Shown here: positions 41,190-51,262 of the stretch, piece by piece | How the letters are laid out: each line of letters opens with the position of its first letter | Position numbering within the stretch: the first letter of the stretch is position 1 | Assembly: GCA_943787295.1 (NCBI GenBank) | Contig: CALSLW010000001.1 | Location: forward strand, 124,001 to 188,000 | Reading direction: 5' to 3' | Source of the DNA: an uncultured Flavobacteriaceae bacterium | GTDB taxonomy: Bacteria > Bacteroidota > Bacteroidia > Flavobacteriales > Flavobacteriaceae | Length of the DNA: 64,000 bases | Notes under the pieces: model-generated | Seen by the model: the letters and a program-made list of their open reading frames with translations, nothing else | What the model was told of the DNA's origin: nothing | Databases searched by the model: none | Program-made: the position numbers and the translations under genes

Positions 41190-41245
41190 TGGCCCTAGGC
41201 GAAATGCACAAGCAAAAAAGTTCTATTTTTGTACAAAGTCTATTT

Positions 41246-41791
41246 ATGCAGCCAAAGCTTTTACTCAATGCACATCAGATCGATATTCTCTTGCATCGTT
41301 TGGCTTGCCAATTAATTGAAAACCATCGCGATTTTTCCAATGCCGTTTTAATCGGTTTACAACCACGGGGGATTTACCTTCTGGATCGCCTGACCGAATG
41401 TCTAGCCCAAGATTATGACAGAGAGGCTCTCACCATTGGAAAGCTTGACATTACCTTTTTTAGAGACGATTTTCGCCGTTCAGACAAACCCCATGCTGCA
41501 AGTTCGACCGAAATGAATATCCCCATTGAAGGTAAAGACATCGTCTTTGTAGATGATGTACTCTATACGGGTCGCAGTATTCGCGCTGCTTTAACAGCCA
41601 TTGAATCTTATGGAAGGCCAAAGACTGTAGAACTTTTAACCTTGATTGATCGTCGCTTTAGCCGCGACCTCCCCATACAACCCGATTATGTAGGTCGTCA
41701 AGTTGATGCCTTACAAAACGATAAGGTTACGGTAGAGTGGAAGGCCACGCATGACACGGACGCCGTTTACCTCTTGAAAGATATTTTATGA
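41246..41791 (+). CDS. pyrR: Bifunctional pyr regulatory protein / phosphoribosyltransferase PyrR
   Basis: IDILLHRLACQLIENH; VFVDDVLYTGRSIRAAL; LIDRRFSRDLPIQPDYVG; followed by pyrB. Confidence 0.85.
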   Translation: MQPKLLLNAHQIDILLHRLACQLIENHRDFSNAVLIGLQPRGIYLLDRLTECLAQDYDREALTIGKLDITFFRDDFRRSDKPHAASSTEMNIPIEGKDIVFVDDVLYTGRSIRAALTAIESYGRPKTVELLTLIDRRFSRDLPIQPDYVGRQVDALQNDKVTVEWKATHDTDAVYLLKDIL

Positions 41792-42723
41792 ATACATTAA
41801 GTGTAGATCATTTACTGGGCATCAAATACCTCAAAGAAGCAGATTTACAGCTCATCTTTGAAACTGCCGATCACTTTAAGGAAGTCATCAATCGACCCAT
41901 TAAAAAAGTGCCTAGTTTACGAGATGTCACCATTGCCAACCTCTTTTTTGAAAACTCTACAAGAACAAAACTATCATTTGAACTAGCCGAAAAGCGCCTA
42001 AGTGCAGATATTCTCAACTTTTCTGCCGCGCAGTCGTCGGTAAAGAAAGGGGAGACATTGATTGATACGGTCAATAATATTTTGGCCATGAAAGTTGATA
42101 TGGTGGTTATGCGGCACCCCAATCCAGGAGCAGCAGAGTTCCTTTCAAAAAATGTCGACGCTATTGTCGTCAATGCAGGAGATGGAACTCACGAACATCC
42201 CACACAGGCCTTGCTCGATGCTTATTCCATTCGCGAGCGCTTTGGCGAAGTCGCTGGAAAACGCATTGTCATAGTAGGGGATATCTTACATTCACGGGTC
42301 GCTTTGTCCAATATATTTGCGCTCAACATGCTGGGGGCAGAAGTAAAGGTTTGCGGACCCAAAAGCCTCTTACCGAAGCATATTGAATCCCTGGGCGTAA
42401 CCATAGAACCCGATCTCAAAAAAGCCTTAAGCTGGTGCGATGCGGCAAATATGCTGCGCGTACAAAACGAACGCATGGACAAGAGTTATTTCCCATCTAT
42501 TCGCGAGTACACTCAGTTATACGGCCTTACTTTACCCTTGTTAAAAAGCCTTCGAAAGGAGATCACTATTCTCCACCCAGGACCGATGAATAGAGGTGTA
42601 GAAATTAGTTCTGACGTGGCCGATTCTGAGCATGCTATTATTTTAGACCAAGTCGAAAACGGTGTCGCCATTCGCATGGCGGTGATCTATCTTCTCGCAG
42701 CAAAACTTATCAAGCCACAATAA
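41788..42723 (+). CDS. pyrB: Aspartate carbamoyltransferase catalytic subunit
   Basis: FFENSTRTKLSFELAEKRL; GDGTHEHPTQALLDAYSI; HPGPMNRGVEI. Confidence 0.96.
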   Translation: MNTLSVDHLLGIKYLKEADLQLIFETADHFKEVINRPIKKVPSLRDVTIANLFFENSTRTKLSFELAEKRLSADILNFSAAQSSVKKGETLIDTVNNILAMKVDMVVMRHPNPGAAEFLSKNVDAIVVNAGDGTHEHPTQALLDAYSIRERFGEVAGKRIVIVGDILHSRVALSNIFALNMLGAEVKVCGPKSLLPKHIESLGVTIEPDLKKALSWCDAANMLRVQNERMDKSYFPSIREYTQLYGLTLPLLKSLRKEITILHPGPMNRGVEISSDVADSEHAIILDQVENGVAIRMAVIYLLAAKLIKPQ

Positions 42724-42725
42724 TA

Positions 42726-43028
42726 ATGGACGCTTTTGATCAACCAATAAAAACCCTTGTTTTAAGTTCGCCTTTGGCGGAAGATTTGGTCGCTGATCCA
42801 AAGCAAGATTATATTTTTGATGCTTCCAAAATTGCCATCGATGCCGCTTTTATTTCGACTTATGTCTCTTTTTTAGGCACCATTGATAGCGAAGCACATT
42901 CTAGGGTTTTGGTGGCGCAAAACGAAACCCTCTCTCTTTTTCCAGAAACGCTAGTGGTTGTTCCTACTTTAGGCGAAGCCAAAGATGTAATAGATATGGA
43001 ACGTATAGAACGAGATTTAGGTATTTAA
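42726..43028 (+). CDS. Small conserved protein upstream of rnz, function unknown
   Basis: 100 aa in tight operon spacing between pyrB and rnz. Confidence 0.55.
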   Translation: MDAFDQPIKTLVLSSPLAEDLVADPKQDYIFDASKIAIDAAFISTYVSFLGTIDSEAHSRVLVAQNETLSLFPETLVVVPTLGEAKDVIDMERIERDLGI

Positions 43029-43029
43029 G

Positions 43030-43935
43030 ATGAAATTAACCATACTGGGCTGTAATGCCGCTACCCCCCGAAAGAACGCTCAGACCACCGCTCAATTATT
43101 AGAAATCAAAGGCCAAATGGTCTTGATCGATTGTGGGGAAGGAACTCAGTTGCAACTGCGCAAACTAGGGGTTAAATTCGCCCGAATACAGCATATCTTT
43201 ATTTCCCATTTACACGGAGATCATTTTTATGGTTTGATTGGCTTGATTTCCACCTTTCGCTTGCTGGGTCGCTCGGCAGATTTACATGTCTATGGCCCTA
43301 CAGGGATTAAGGAAATCATCACCCTTCAACTCAAATTAGCCAAGTCTTGGACCGATTACAAGCTCTACTTTCACGAGTTAAATAGTGCTGAATCAGAAAT
43401 GGTGTTAGACCATGAAAAGTTTACGGTTGAAACCCTCCCATTAGACCATCGCGTTTATACGAACGGCTATCTTTTTAAAGAAAAAGTAGGCCCTCGAAAA
43501 ATTGATCAAGCAGCGGTAGAAACTCACGGAGTAAGTATCGCCGATATGGAAAACCTCAAACAAGGAAAAGACATCTCTCTTGATGACGGAACTGTGATAG
43601 AGAATCATCGCTTGACCCTAGATCCAGATGCGCCCAAGTCTTATGCCTTTTGTAGTGATACGGCTTATAAACCAGATTTGTCGCAGCTCATAAAAGGGGT
43701 TACTTGCCTATATCACGAAGCGACTTTTCTCGACAGCCACCAAGACCTCGCATTAAAAACCAAGCACAGCACCGCCGCAGAAGCCGCACAAATCGCTGCC
43801 GCGGCCCAGGTGGGCCAATTGATCTTAGGCCATTTTTCTTCCCGCTATCCCGATTTAAAGGAGTTTATTACCCAAGCCCAACAACATTTCCAGAACGTTG
43901 ACCTCGCAGAGGATGGGAAAGGGTTTGTGCTATAA
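43030..43935 (+). CDS. rnz: Ribonuclease Z
   Basis: LGCNAATPRKNAQTTAQLL; FISHLHGDHFYGLIGL; HSTAAEAAQIA. Confidence 0.93.
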   Translation: MKLTILGCNAATPRKNAQTTAQLLEIKGQMVLIDCGEGTQLQLRKLGVKFARIQHIFISHLHGDHFYGLIGLISTFRLLGRSADLHVYGPTGIKEIITLQLKLAKSWTDYKLYFHELNSAESEMVLDHEKFTVETLPLDHRVYTNGYLFKEKVGPRKIDQAAVETHGVSIADMENLKQGKDISLDDGTVIENHRLTLDPDAPKSYAFCSDTAYKPDLSQLIKGVTCLYHEATFLDSHQDLALKTKHSTAAEAAQIAAAAQVGQLILGHFSSRYPDLKEFITQAQQHFQNVDLAEDGKGFVL

Positions 43936-44514
43936 TCCCGTTTTAACCATTATCATCACCCCCGTTGCCTCGTCTAGTTGAGAAGTGACAAAGTCTTTTT
44001 TATGGTGTAGAAAATGGATTAGATCATTTACTTTTTCTTGATGCCCTTTGGGCCAATTGTCTTGGGGCAATAGGTCATCGATGATATAAAACCCTGCTGT
44101 TTTGAGTAGGCCCAAGGTTTGATCTAAATGACTGAATTTTCCTGGCCATGCATCGGCAAAAATAAGATCAAAGGGAGCCCCCTTATAATTATTGAGCCAT
44201 TGAGCAGCGTCGGTGCAGTGGAATGCTACACGGGAATCTTTTTGGAAGGTTTTTTGTGCGATGGACAATACTTTTGGGTCATTATCAAGACTTATAAGTT
44301 GACTCTTGGGGTCCATTCCATCTGTTAACCAGCAGGTGGCTAAACCTGTTCCCGTACCAATTTCAAGAAATCTTCCCCTAGGCTTTGAAGCGACTAAGGT
44401 TTTAAGAAGACTCCCCACCACAGGAGCTGACCCCATTGCAAAAGCGATATCTTTTGAGGCTTCAAAGATATTGGGATATTCCTCTGGAGGGGTTGGGAAG
44501 TAGGTTGTTTTCAT
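43930..44514 (-). CDS. O-methyltransferase (class I SAM-dependent)
   Basis: FLEIGTGTGLATCWLTDGM; FDLIFADAWPGKF. Confidence 0.8.
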   Translation of the reverse strand: MKTTYFPTPPEEYPNIFEASKDIAFAMGSAPVVGSLLKTLVASKPRGRFLEIGTGTGLATCWLTDGMDPKSQLISLDNDPKVLSIAQKTFQKDSRVAFHCTDAAQWLNNYKGAPFDLIFADAWPGKFSHLDQTLGLLKTAGFYIIDDLLPQDNWPKGHQEKVNDLIHFLHHKKDFVTSQLDEATGVMIMVKTGL

Positions 44515-44569
44515 AGGATATGATAAAATTTCGGGTATGTTATTGCGTAAGTTAATCTGTTGCTATTCC

Positions 44570-44881
44570 TTAAAGCTCTGCTGTTTCTAGTCGATTACTA
44601 TGGACATAAAGGCGAGAGATTTTACCGGGAATTCGCAAGACCGCCATGCCTTTCCAGTTGATTTCTTCGAGCAGATAGGCATTGAGATCTTTTGAGAGCA
44701 CAACGATGCAATACTCTTTTACTAATTGGTTGTAAAAATCTTCGTTATTGGTTAATATGGATTGATTTAATTTCTCCCAGCATTCAATAGAGGCGGCGAT
44801 GGGGGTCCCCTTTTTAATGGTCACCAGTTTAGCAAGAGAAATAAAAGGGACCAGTAAAAGCAACAGGAAATAGCTTTTCAT
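44570..44881 (-). CDS. Hypothetical secreted protein
   Basis: 103 aa with signal peptide; no family recognised. Confidence 0.5.
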   Translation of the reverse strand: MKSYFLLLLLVPFISLAKLVTIKKGTPIAASIECWEKLNQSILTNNEDFYNQLVKEYCIVVLSKDLNAYLLEEINWKGMAVLRIPGKISRLYVHSNRLETAEL

Positions 44882-45011
44882 AAGTAGGTGAATTAATGAT
44901 TTGGTAGGTCTAAAGTAAACATTTTATACTTAAGCCTCTTTTTTTTCAGCAACAGGAATTTCCTTAAAGATAAAATTTCACTTTTTTTAGGCTTTGTGCT
45001 ACCTTGCAGTA

Positions 45012-45665
45012 ATGAGTATAGAAAAAGATATTGGACACTTACGCAAGTCCTATGAAAAGGGTGCATTAGACGATGCTTTAAAAAGCGTTTCTCCCATCAC
45101 CTTATTTGAACAGTGGTTTGCAGAGGCAGAAGCTCATCCTGCCATTGAAGAAGCGAATGCGATGTCGCTAGTGACTTTAGGCGAAGATCATTTTCCTAAA
45201 GCGCGGGTGGTATTGTTAAAGCAGTTTAGTGCAGAGGGATTTGTGTTGTATACTAATTATGAGAGCGAAAAGGGCAAGGCTATATTGACTCATCCGCAAG
45301 TGGGGATTAGTTTTTTTTGGCCTGCTTTAGAACGACAAGTCATTATTAAAGGAAGGGCAGAAAAGGTCGCCGCAGAAGTTTCTGACGCCTATTTTTCTTC
45401 TCGACCATTAGGGAGTCAATTAGGAGCCATTGCTTCAAATCAAAGTGAGGTGATCGCCTCTCGAAAGGTATTAGAAGCGCGTTTAGCTGCCCTAGAAAAA
45501 GAGTATAAAGATCGTCCACCAAAACGTCCAGCACATTGGGGTGGAATCTTAGTGCGTCCGCAGCAGATAGAATTTTGGCAAGGTCGCCCTAATCGTTTAC
45601 ACGACCGTTTGCGTTATGATTTAACCAGCGATTCTTCTTGGACCGCAGTACGTCTCTCGCCCTAA
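45012..45665 (+). CDS. pdxH: Pyridoxamine 5'-phosphate oxidase
   Basis: DIGHLRKSYEKGALDD; FSSRPLGSQLGAIASNQSEVI; WGGILVRPQQIEFWQGRPNRLHDR. ATG at 45012 likely. Confidence 0.93.
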   Translation: MSIEKDIGHLRKSYEKGALDDALKSVSPITLFEQWFAEAEAHPAIEEANAMSLVTLGEDHFPKARVVLLKQFSAEGFVLYTNYESEKGKAILTHPQVGISFFWPALERQVIIKGRAEKVAAEVSDAYFSSRPLGSQLGAIASNQSEVIASRKVLEARLAALEKEYKDRPPKRPAHWGGILVRPQQIEFWQGRPNRLHDRLRYDLTSDSSWTAVRLSP

Positions 45666-46150
45666 TGAAAGAATTGATGTTTTTACGGCATGCTAAATCC
45701 TCTTGGGAATGGTCAATAGACGACCGTCATCGCCCTTTACAGCCTAAAGGGATCAAGGCGATTACTGCCGTTGCACAATATTGGAAAAAAGATTTTCAGG
45801 CATTTGAAACCATTATCAGTAGCCCTGCGAATCGCGCCTTACACACTACGACGATTCTTGCACATGAAATTGGATTTCCTTTTTCTCAAGTTTCGATTAA
45901 AGAAGCTTTGTACAGCTTTAATAGCGAAGATATTTTACGCCAGGTCAAACAGTTGGATGATGCATATGCTAAAGTGATCTTTGTGGGGCACAATCCCGCC
46001 TTTAGTTATGCAGCAGATTATCTTTCGGTTAAGGCTGTTGAAGAACTCAAAACCGCTGACTGGATTTCCCTTACCTTTGCACAATCAAAATGGGCAGAAG
46101 TGGCCAATGGTCAACCTACCCATGGTCGTAAAAAAGAAGCACTAAAATAG
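45665..46150 (+). CDS. sixA: SixA-type histidine phosphatase
   Basis: ELMFLRHAKSSWEW; ISSPANRALHTTTILA; VIFVGHNPAFS. Confidence 0.85.
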   Translation: MKELMFLRHAKSSWEWSIDDRHRPLQPKGIKAITAVAQYWKKDFQAFETIISSPANRALHTTTILAHEIGFPFSQVSIKEALYSFNSEDILRQVKQLDDAYAKVIFVGHNPAFSYAADYLSVKAVEELKTADWISLTFAQSKWAEVANGQPTHGRKKEALK

Positions 46151-46152
46151 CC

Positions 46153-48213
46153 ATGAAACAAGATCAATTTATCAATAGAGAGCTTAGCTGGTTAGACTTT
46201 AATGCACGAGTGTTGCAAGAGGCAGCAGATCCCACTGTCCCCTTGATTGAGCGATTGCGGTTTTTAGGGATTTTTTCAAATAATCTCGATGAGTTTTTCC
46301 AAGTGCGATTTGCTACGGTCAAACGCATTGCACAATCCCAAAAAACTGGAAAAAGAGCCCTAGGAGGTGTAAAGGCAGATGAACTTTTAGAAGACATTAC
46401 TAAGGTAGTAATCCAGCAACAAGTCAATAGTGCTAAAATCTTAAATGAGATTGAAGACCAACTTGAAAAAGAGAATATTCACTTCTTGCGACAAGAAGAA
46501 GTGAATGCGGCTCAAGCTGAATTTCTAACCGACTACTTTTTACAGAAGGTAAGTCCGCGTTTGGTTACCGTTATCTTAAAAGAAGAAGAACAAGATTTTA
46601 CCGACAATAAAGCCTTTCTCGCTATAAAAATGAAGCTAAGTCCTACTATGGCTGAAGCCAAAGGAGATAAGCTCTATGCCGTGATTGAAATGCCGAAAGA
46701 AGTCGATCGCTTTATCCCCCTTCCGCCGGAAGGCGAAAAGCAATGCTTAATGATGTTAGATGATTTAATTCGCTATCATTTCCATCTGATTTTTAGTATG
46801 TTCAACTATGAGAGTATAGAAGGACATATGGTTAAAATCACGCGAGATGCCGAGTTAGATATAGAAGAAGATGTAGGGAAGAGTTATGTGGAAAAAATTA
46901 TTGACAGCGTCAAAGATCGCCTGGTTGGAGATCCAGTACGTTTGGTTCATGATAAAACAATTGCCCCAGAGACCCTTGCGGTAGTAATGAAAAAACTAGG
47001 AGTAGCTTCTACCGATAGTTTGATTCCTGGGGGGCGTTATCATCACCGCAGAGACTACATGAACTTTCCTAGTTTAAATAGAAAAGATCTGCTCTACAGT
47101 GCGTTTCCTGCTTTGCCCTTAAAAGGGATTTCCCTTGAGGATAATATTTTGGAGGCGATCGCTAAAAAGGATTATTTGATCTATACGCCCTACCAAAACT
47201 TTGCCTACGTCATTAAGTTTTTACGGGAAGCGGCCCTAGACCCAAAGGTCAAGACCATTAAGATCACCATTTACCGTTTGGCTAAACTGTCTCAAGTTGC
47301 TAGTTCTTTAATAAATGCCGCTAAAAACGGGAAAAAGGTTTTGGTGCAAATTGAGTTACAAGCCCGTTTTGACGAAGAAAATAATATCCAAGCCGCAGAA
47401 AGTCTTGAAAAGGCAGGGGTACAACTCATCTTTGGAGTGCCAGGTTTAAAGGTACATACCAAGATATGTGTTATCGAGCGCGAAGAAGGTAAAAAACTCA
47501 TGCGCTATGGTTTTATCAGTACAGGGAATTTCAACGAATCTACCGCTCGAATTTATACCGATTATACGCTATTTACCTCTCACCAAAAGATTTTAAAAGA
47601 TGTTTCAAAAGTTTTTAACTTCCTATCGGTAAATTATAAAATCAAGAAGTACAAGCATTTGATTGTTTCGCCTCATTATACCTTTTCTACTTTGATTCGT
47701 TTAATCGAGCAAGAGATTGAGCATGCAAGAGAAGGAAAGAAGGCCCGTATTCGGTTAAAGCTTAACAATATCACTAATTATAAAATTATTAGTAAACTAT
47801 ATGATGCGAGTCGCGCTGGAGTACAAATTGATATGATTGTACGCGGAGTGTGCTGCTTGATACCAGGGGTAAAGGGGATGAGTGAAAATATACGGCTGAT
47901 TAGTGTAGTGGATAAATTTTTAGAACATTCACGGGTATACATTTTTGAAAACAATGGGGACCCACAAATGTATATTTCTTCTGCCGACTGGATGACACGT
48001 AATATTTACAACAGGGTAGAAGTAGCCTGTCCTATCTTAGATAAAGACATACAACAAGAGTTATTGGACACTTTTATGATTTCTTGGAATGATAATGTTA
48101 AAGCAAGATTAGTAAATACCAACGATCAAAATGCTTTTGTTAATAGTCAGGGAGAGGCAATACGATCCCAATGGGCAACCTATGCTTATTTTAAAAATAA
48201 ACTTAGCGAATGA
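46153..48213 (+). CDS. ppk1: Polyphosphate kinase 1
   Basis: FINRELSWLDFNARVLQEA; IYRLAKLSQVASSLINAAKNGKKVLVQIELQARFDEENNI; VHTKICVIER. Confidence 0.95.
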   Translation: MKQDQFINRELSWLDFNARVLQEAADPTVPLIERLRFLGIFSNNLDEFFQVRFATVKRIAQSQKTGKRALGGVKADELLEDITKVVIQQQVNSAKILNEIEDQLEKENIHFLRQEEVNAAQAEFLTDYFLQKVSPRLVTVILKEEEQDFTDNKAFLAIKMKLSPTMAEAKGDKLYAVIEMPKEVDRFIPLPPEGEKQCLMMLDDLIRYHFHLIFSMFNYESIEGHMVKITRDAELDIEEDVGKSYVEKIIDSVKDRLVGDPVRLVHDKTIAPETLAVVMKKLGVASTDSLIPGGRYHHRRDYMNFPSLNRKDLLYSAFPALPLKGISLEDNILEAIAKKDYLIYTPYQNFAYVIKFLREAALDPKVKTIKITIYRLAKLSQVASSLINAAKNGKKVLVQIELQARFDEENNIQAAESLEKAGVQLIFGVPGLKVHTKICVIEREEGKKLMRYGFISTGNFNESTARIYTDYTLFTSHQKILKDVSKVFNFLSVNYKIKKYKHLIVSPHYTFSTLIRLIEQEIEHAREGKKARIRLKLNNITNYKIISKLYDASRAGVQIDMIVRGVCCLIPGVKGMSENIRLISVVDKFLEHSRVYIFENNGDPQMYISSADWMTRNIYNRVEVACPILDKDIQQELLDTFMISWNDNVKARLVNTNDQNAFVNSQGEAIRSQWATYAYFKNKLSE

Positions 48214-49097
48214 AGATTGAACGTTATGCCGCCATAGACATCGGTTCTAATGCCGTTCGTGTCTTGATTTCTAATGTAGTGACCAAAGCAACTGCTCCTC
48301 CTAAATACATGAAGAGTTCTTTAGTGCGCGTTCCCATTCGTTTAGGGCAAGATTCTTTTACTGTGGGAGAAATTTCTGAGGCTAACATAAAGCGCATGGT
48401 CAAAGCCATGAAAGCTTTTAAGTTGATCATGAAAGTCAATAAGGTTAAAAGGTATATGGCCTGTGCTACTTCGGCCTTACGCGAAGCGAATAATGCCGAA
48501 GAAGTAATCCAAACCATCAAAAAGAAAGCAGGAATTGAGATTCAGATTATTGACGGGAAACGAGAAGCAGAAATTATTGCCACCACAAATATTTTTGAAT
48601 CCATCAATAAGAACCGTACTTTTCTCTTTATCGATGTAGGAGGGGGGAGTACAGAATTCTCTGTTTTGGTCAAAGGAAAACGTATTGTCTCAAAGTCTTT
48701 TAAAGTAGGTACTGTACGAATGATTAACAATATGGTAAGTGATAAAGTCTGGGAGGAGATCAAAATGTGGATTGAAACTCATACAAAGGATTACTCTAAG
48801 CTTGCTTTATTAGGATCTGGAGGAAATATTAATAAGCTATTTAAAATAGCGAAAGTAAAAGATGGAAGACCACTAAGTTTTATTAAACTTAATACGCTTT
48901 ATAACGAGCTAAATCAATTAGATTATAACGAGCGTATCATTCAATGGGAACTCAATCCCGACCGATCTGATGTGATTATCCCTGCGACTCAAATTTATTT
49001 AAAGGCCTTACAATGGAGTGGCGCTACCGAAATTTTTGTACCAAAGATTGGACTTTCGGACGGGATGATTAAGGTGTTGTACCGCGAAAATAAATAA
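48210..49097 (+). CDS. ppx: Ppx/GppA-family exopolyphosphatase
   Basis: AAIDIGSNAVRVLI; FIDVGGGSTEFSVL. Confidence 0.9.
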   Translation: MKIERYAAIDIGSNAVRVLISNVVTKATAPPKYMKSSLVRVPIRLGQDSFTVGEISEANIKRMVKAMKAFKLIMKVNKVKRYMACATSALREANNAEEVIQTIKKKAGIEIQIIDGKREAEIIATTNIFESINKNRTFLFIDVGGGSTEFSVLVKGKRIVSKSFKVGTVRMINNMVSDKVWEEIKMWIETHTKDYSKLALLGSGGNINKLFKIAKVKDGRPLSFIKLNTLYNELNQLDYNERIIQWELNPDRSDVIIPATQIYLKALQWSGATEIFVPKIGLSDGMIKVLYRENK

Positions 49098-49140
49098 GTT
49101 ATACTTCGACAGGCTTAGTGATCATTTGGTATAAATGGCC

Positions 49141-50876
49141 TTAAAGATCCAAATCTAATTTCTTGCGCAACTCATCAATGGCAGGGTTGATTTCTCTTAA
49201 ACGATTGTATTTTTCTTCTGGGGTATAAATATAGTTTTTCTCTTCGCTTTCTTTTACGAGTACTTTAATCTGAATGGAGTAATTGTTTAAGTTTTTCCTT
49301 AAATCAGGGAGGAAGTAAACAAATTCCCTTTCTAATTCCACCTTGTTAAGGGGAGAGGGAACGGTGTATTCTATGCTATTGATAGCAACAATTTTAGGCT
49401 GGCTTAATTGAAAAAGCGAGGCTAGGTTTTGCTCTCGTTTTTTTGTTTTTTCTTCTTGCCAATTTTCCCAGTATTGATCTAGTTGTTCTTGTGTAAAAGG
49501 ATCACTAGGGAGCTCTTCCGCTTTTTCTATTGGCTTTTGTTGCTGTTCCCATTCTTTCTTTTTGCGAATGCTCGCCAAAGAAAAAGAAGAGATTTGTTTT
49601 CCATCCTTTGATTTTATTTGAATCTTCGGTGTCTCTGTTGTGCTGGATACCGGGGGAGCAGTTGGAGTTTCTGCACTTAGTGGTTTAGTGTTATAATCTG
49701 CTTTGGGTTCTTGAACTTCTTGAGCAGGAGGTGTAGCTTGTGCTGTAGCTATTGATTTTTCTTTTGGCTTAGCCTGAAGAAAGAAGGAGGTGGGAATTAA
49801 GCTTCCTTTTTTTTTTCTCCATTAAAATGGAGGGAGGCGATTTGCATAAGGCATAACTCGACGTGTAATCGCTTGTTTTGACTGTTTTTATAGGACAGTT
49901 CACAGTTGTTTGCGAGATCCATTGCATCGGCTAGCCAGGCTAAGGAAACCGCTTTTGTTTGTTCTGCATAACGTGCCTGTAGACGTTCACCCGCTTCTAA
50001 AAGCGGAATTGTTTTAGGGTCCTTACATAAATATAAATTGCGCAAATGACTCGCTAAACCGCTGATAAATTGTTCTCCATCAAACCCTTTTTGTACAATC
50101 CCATCGTATTGAATTAATGCTTCTGGTATCTCATGGGCAATTAACTTTTCTGCTAGAGATAAGTAGGCAGAGTGATCTAAAATATTGAGGTTTTCTGCGA
50201 CTGCCGCTACAGTTAGATTGTTGTTGCAAAAGCTGCACATACGATCGTAGATCGAAAGGGCATCTCGCATCGCTCCATCTGCTTTTTGACCAATAAGGTG
50301 TAAGGCTTCTTCTTCAAATGTAACGCCCTGCTCTGTCGCAATTACAGCGAGATATTGTTGAACATCTATGGGGGTAATACGTTTAAATTCAAAGATTTGA
50401 CAGCGAGATAATATGGTAGGGATAATCTTGTGTTTCTCTGTTGTAGCTAGGATAAAAATTACATGCTTAGGCGGTTCTTCAAGGGTCTTTAAAAAGGCGT
50501 TAAAGGCCGCAGTGGAGAGCATATGAACCTCGTCAATGATATAAACCTTGTGGCTTCCAGTTTGTGGTGGAATTCGGACTTGTTCATTGAGATTGCGAAT
50601 ATCTTCTACCGAGTTGTTAGAAGCCGCATCGAGTTCAAAAATATTAAAGGCAAAGTCTTGGTCGGTGTCTTGATCGCCCTGATTGTTTATTTTTTTCGCC
50701 AAGATACGCGCACAAGTGGTCTTTCCAACTCCTCTAGGTCCACAAAACAAGAGTGCTTGCGGAAGTTGGTCTTTAGCGATTGCGTTCTCTAAAGTCTGCG
50801 TAATCGCTTGTTGACCAACAACATCTGAGAATTGTTGTGGACGGTATTTGAGTGCAGATACAACGAATGCTTCCAT
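49141..50876 (-). CDS. dnaX: DNA polymerase III subunits tau (full) and gamma (49797-50876), expected via -1 frameshift or slippage at 49806-49816
   Basis: Gamma ORF: VSALKYRPQQFSDVVGQQAITQTLENAI, GPRGVGKTTCARILA, ends HFNGEKKKEA*. The -1 frame runs open from the A10 tract (KKGSLIPTSFFLQAKPKEKS...TPKIQIKSKDGKQISSFSLASIRKKKEWEQQ) into ORF 49141-49578. Confidence 0.85.
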
Positions 50877-50965
50877 TATTTCAAATGTAAAAAAAGGGAT
50901 TGGGATAACCTTATCAAGGAAGGCTTTAGCGACAAAAATTATTAACAATATTGTACCTTTGCCGC

Positions 50966-51260
50966 AAGCAGGTCTCTTATCGCTGCCCGCCAATGGCGGG
51001 GAGAGGAAAGTCCGGACACCATAGAGCAGTATAGCGGGTAACACCCGTCGTTCGCCCTGGCGAATAGGACAAGTGCAACAGAAAGAATGTACAGGTTAAG
51101 CTGTAGTGAAACCAGGTAAACTCTATACGGTGCAACGCCAAGTATATCTGCGCTTAAGAGCGGCTCGTTCAAGTAGAAGGGTAGGCGGTTTGAACCCATG
51201 AGTAATTGTGGGTCTAGATAAATGATAAGACACGACAGAATCCGGCTTATGGCCTGCTTT
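50966..51260 (+). ncRNA. rnpB: RNase P RNA (bacterial class A)
   Basis: GAGGAAAGTCCGGACACC near 5', ACAGAATCCGGCTTATGGCCTGC at 3', terminal pairing AAGCAGGTC/GGCCTGCTT; promoter TACCTTTG just upstream; T7 at end. Confidence 0.95.
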
Positions 51261-51262
51261 TT

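Noticed and set aside
50942-51199. Minus-strand 85-aa ORF and the N-terminal extension of dnaX up to 51044
   Set aside because: Overlaps the RNase P RNA gene; the real dnaX start is MEAFVVSALKYRPQ at 50876.
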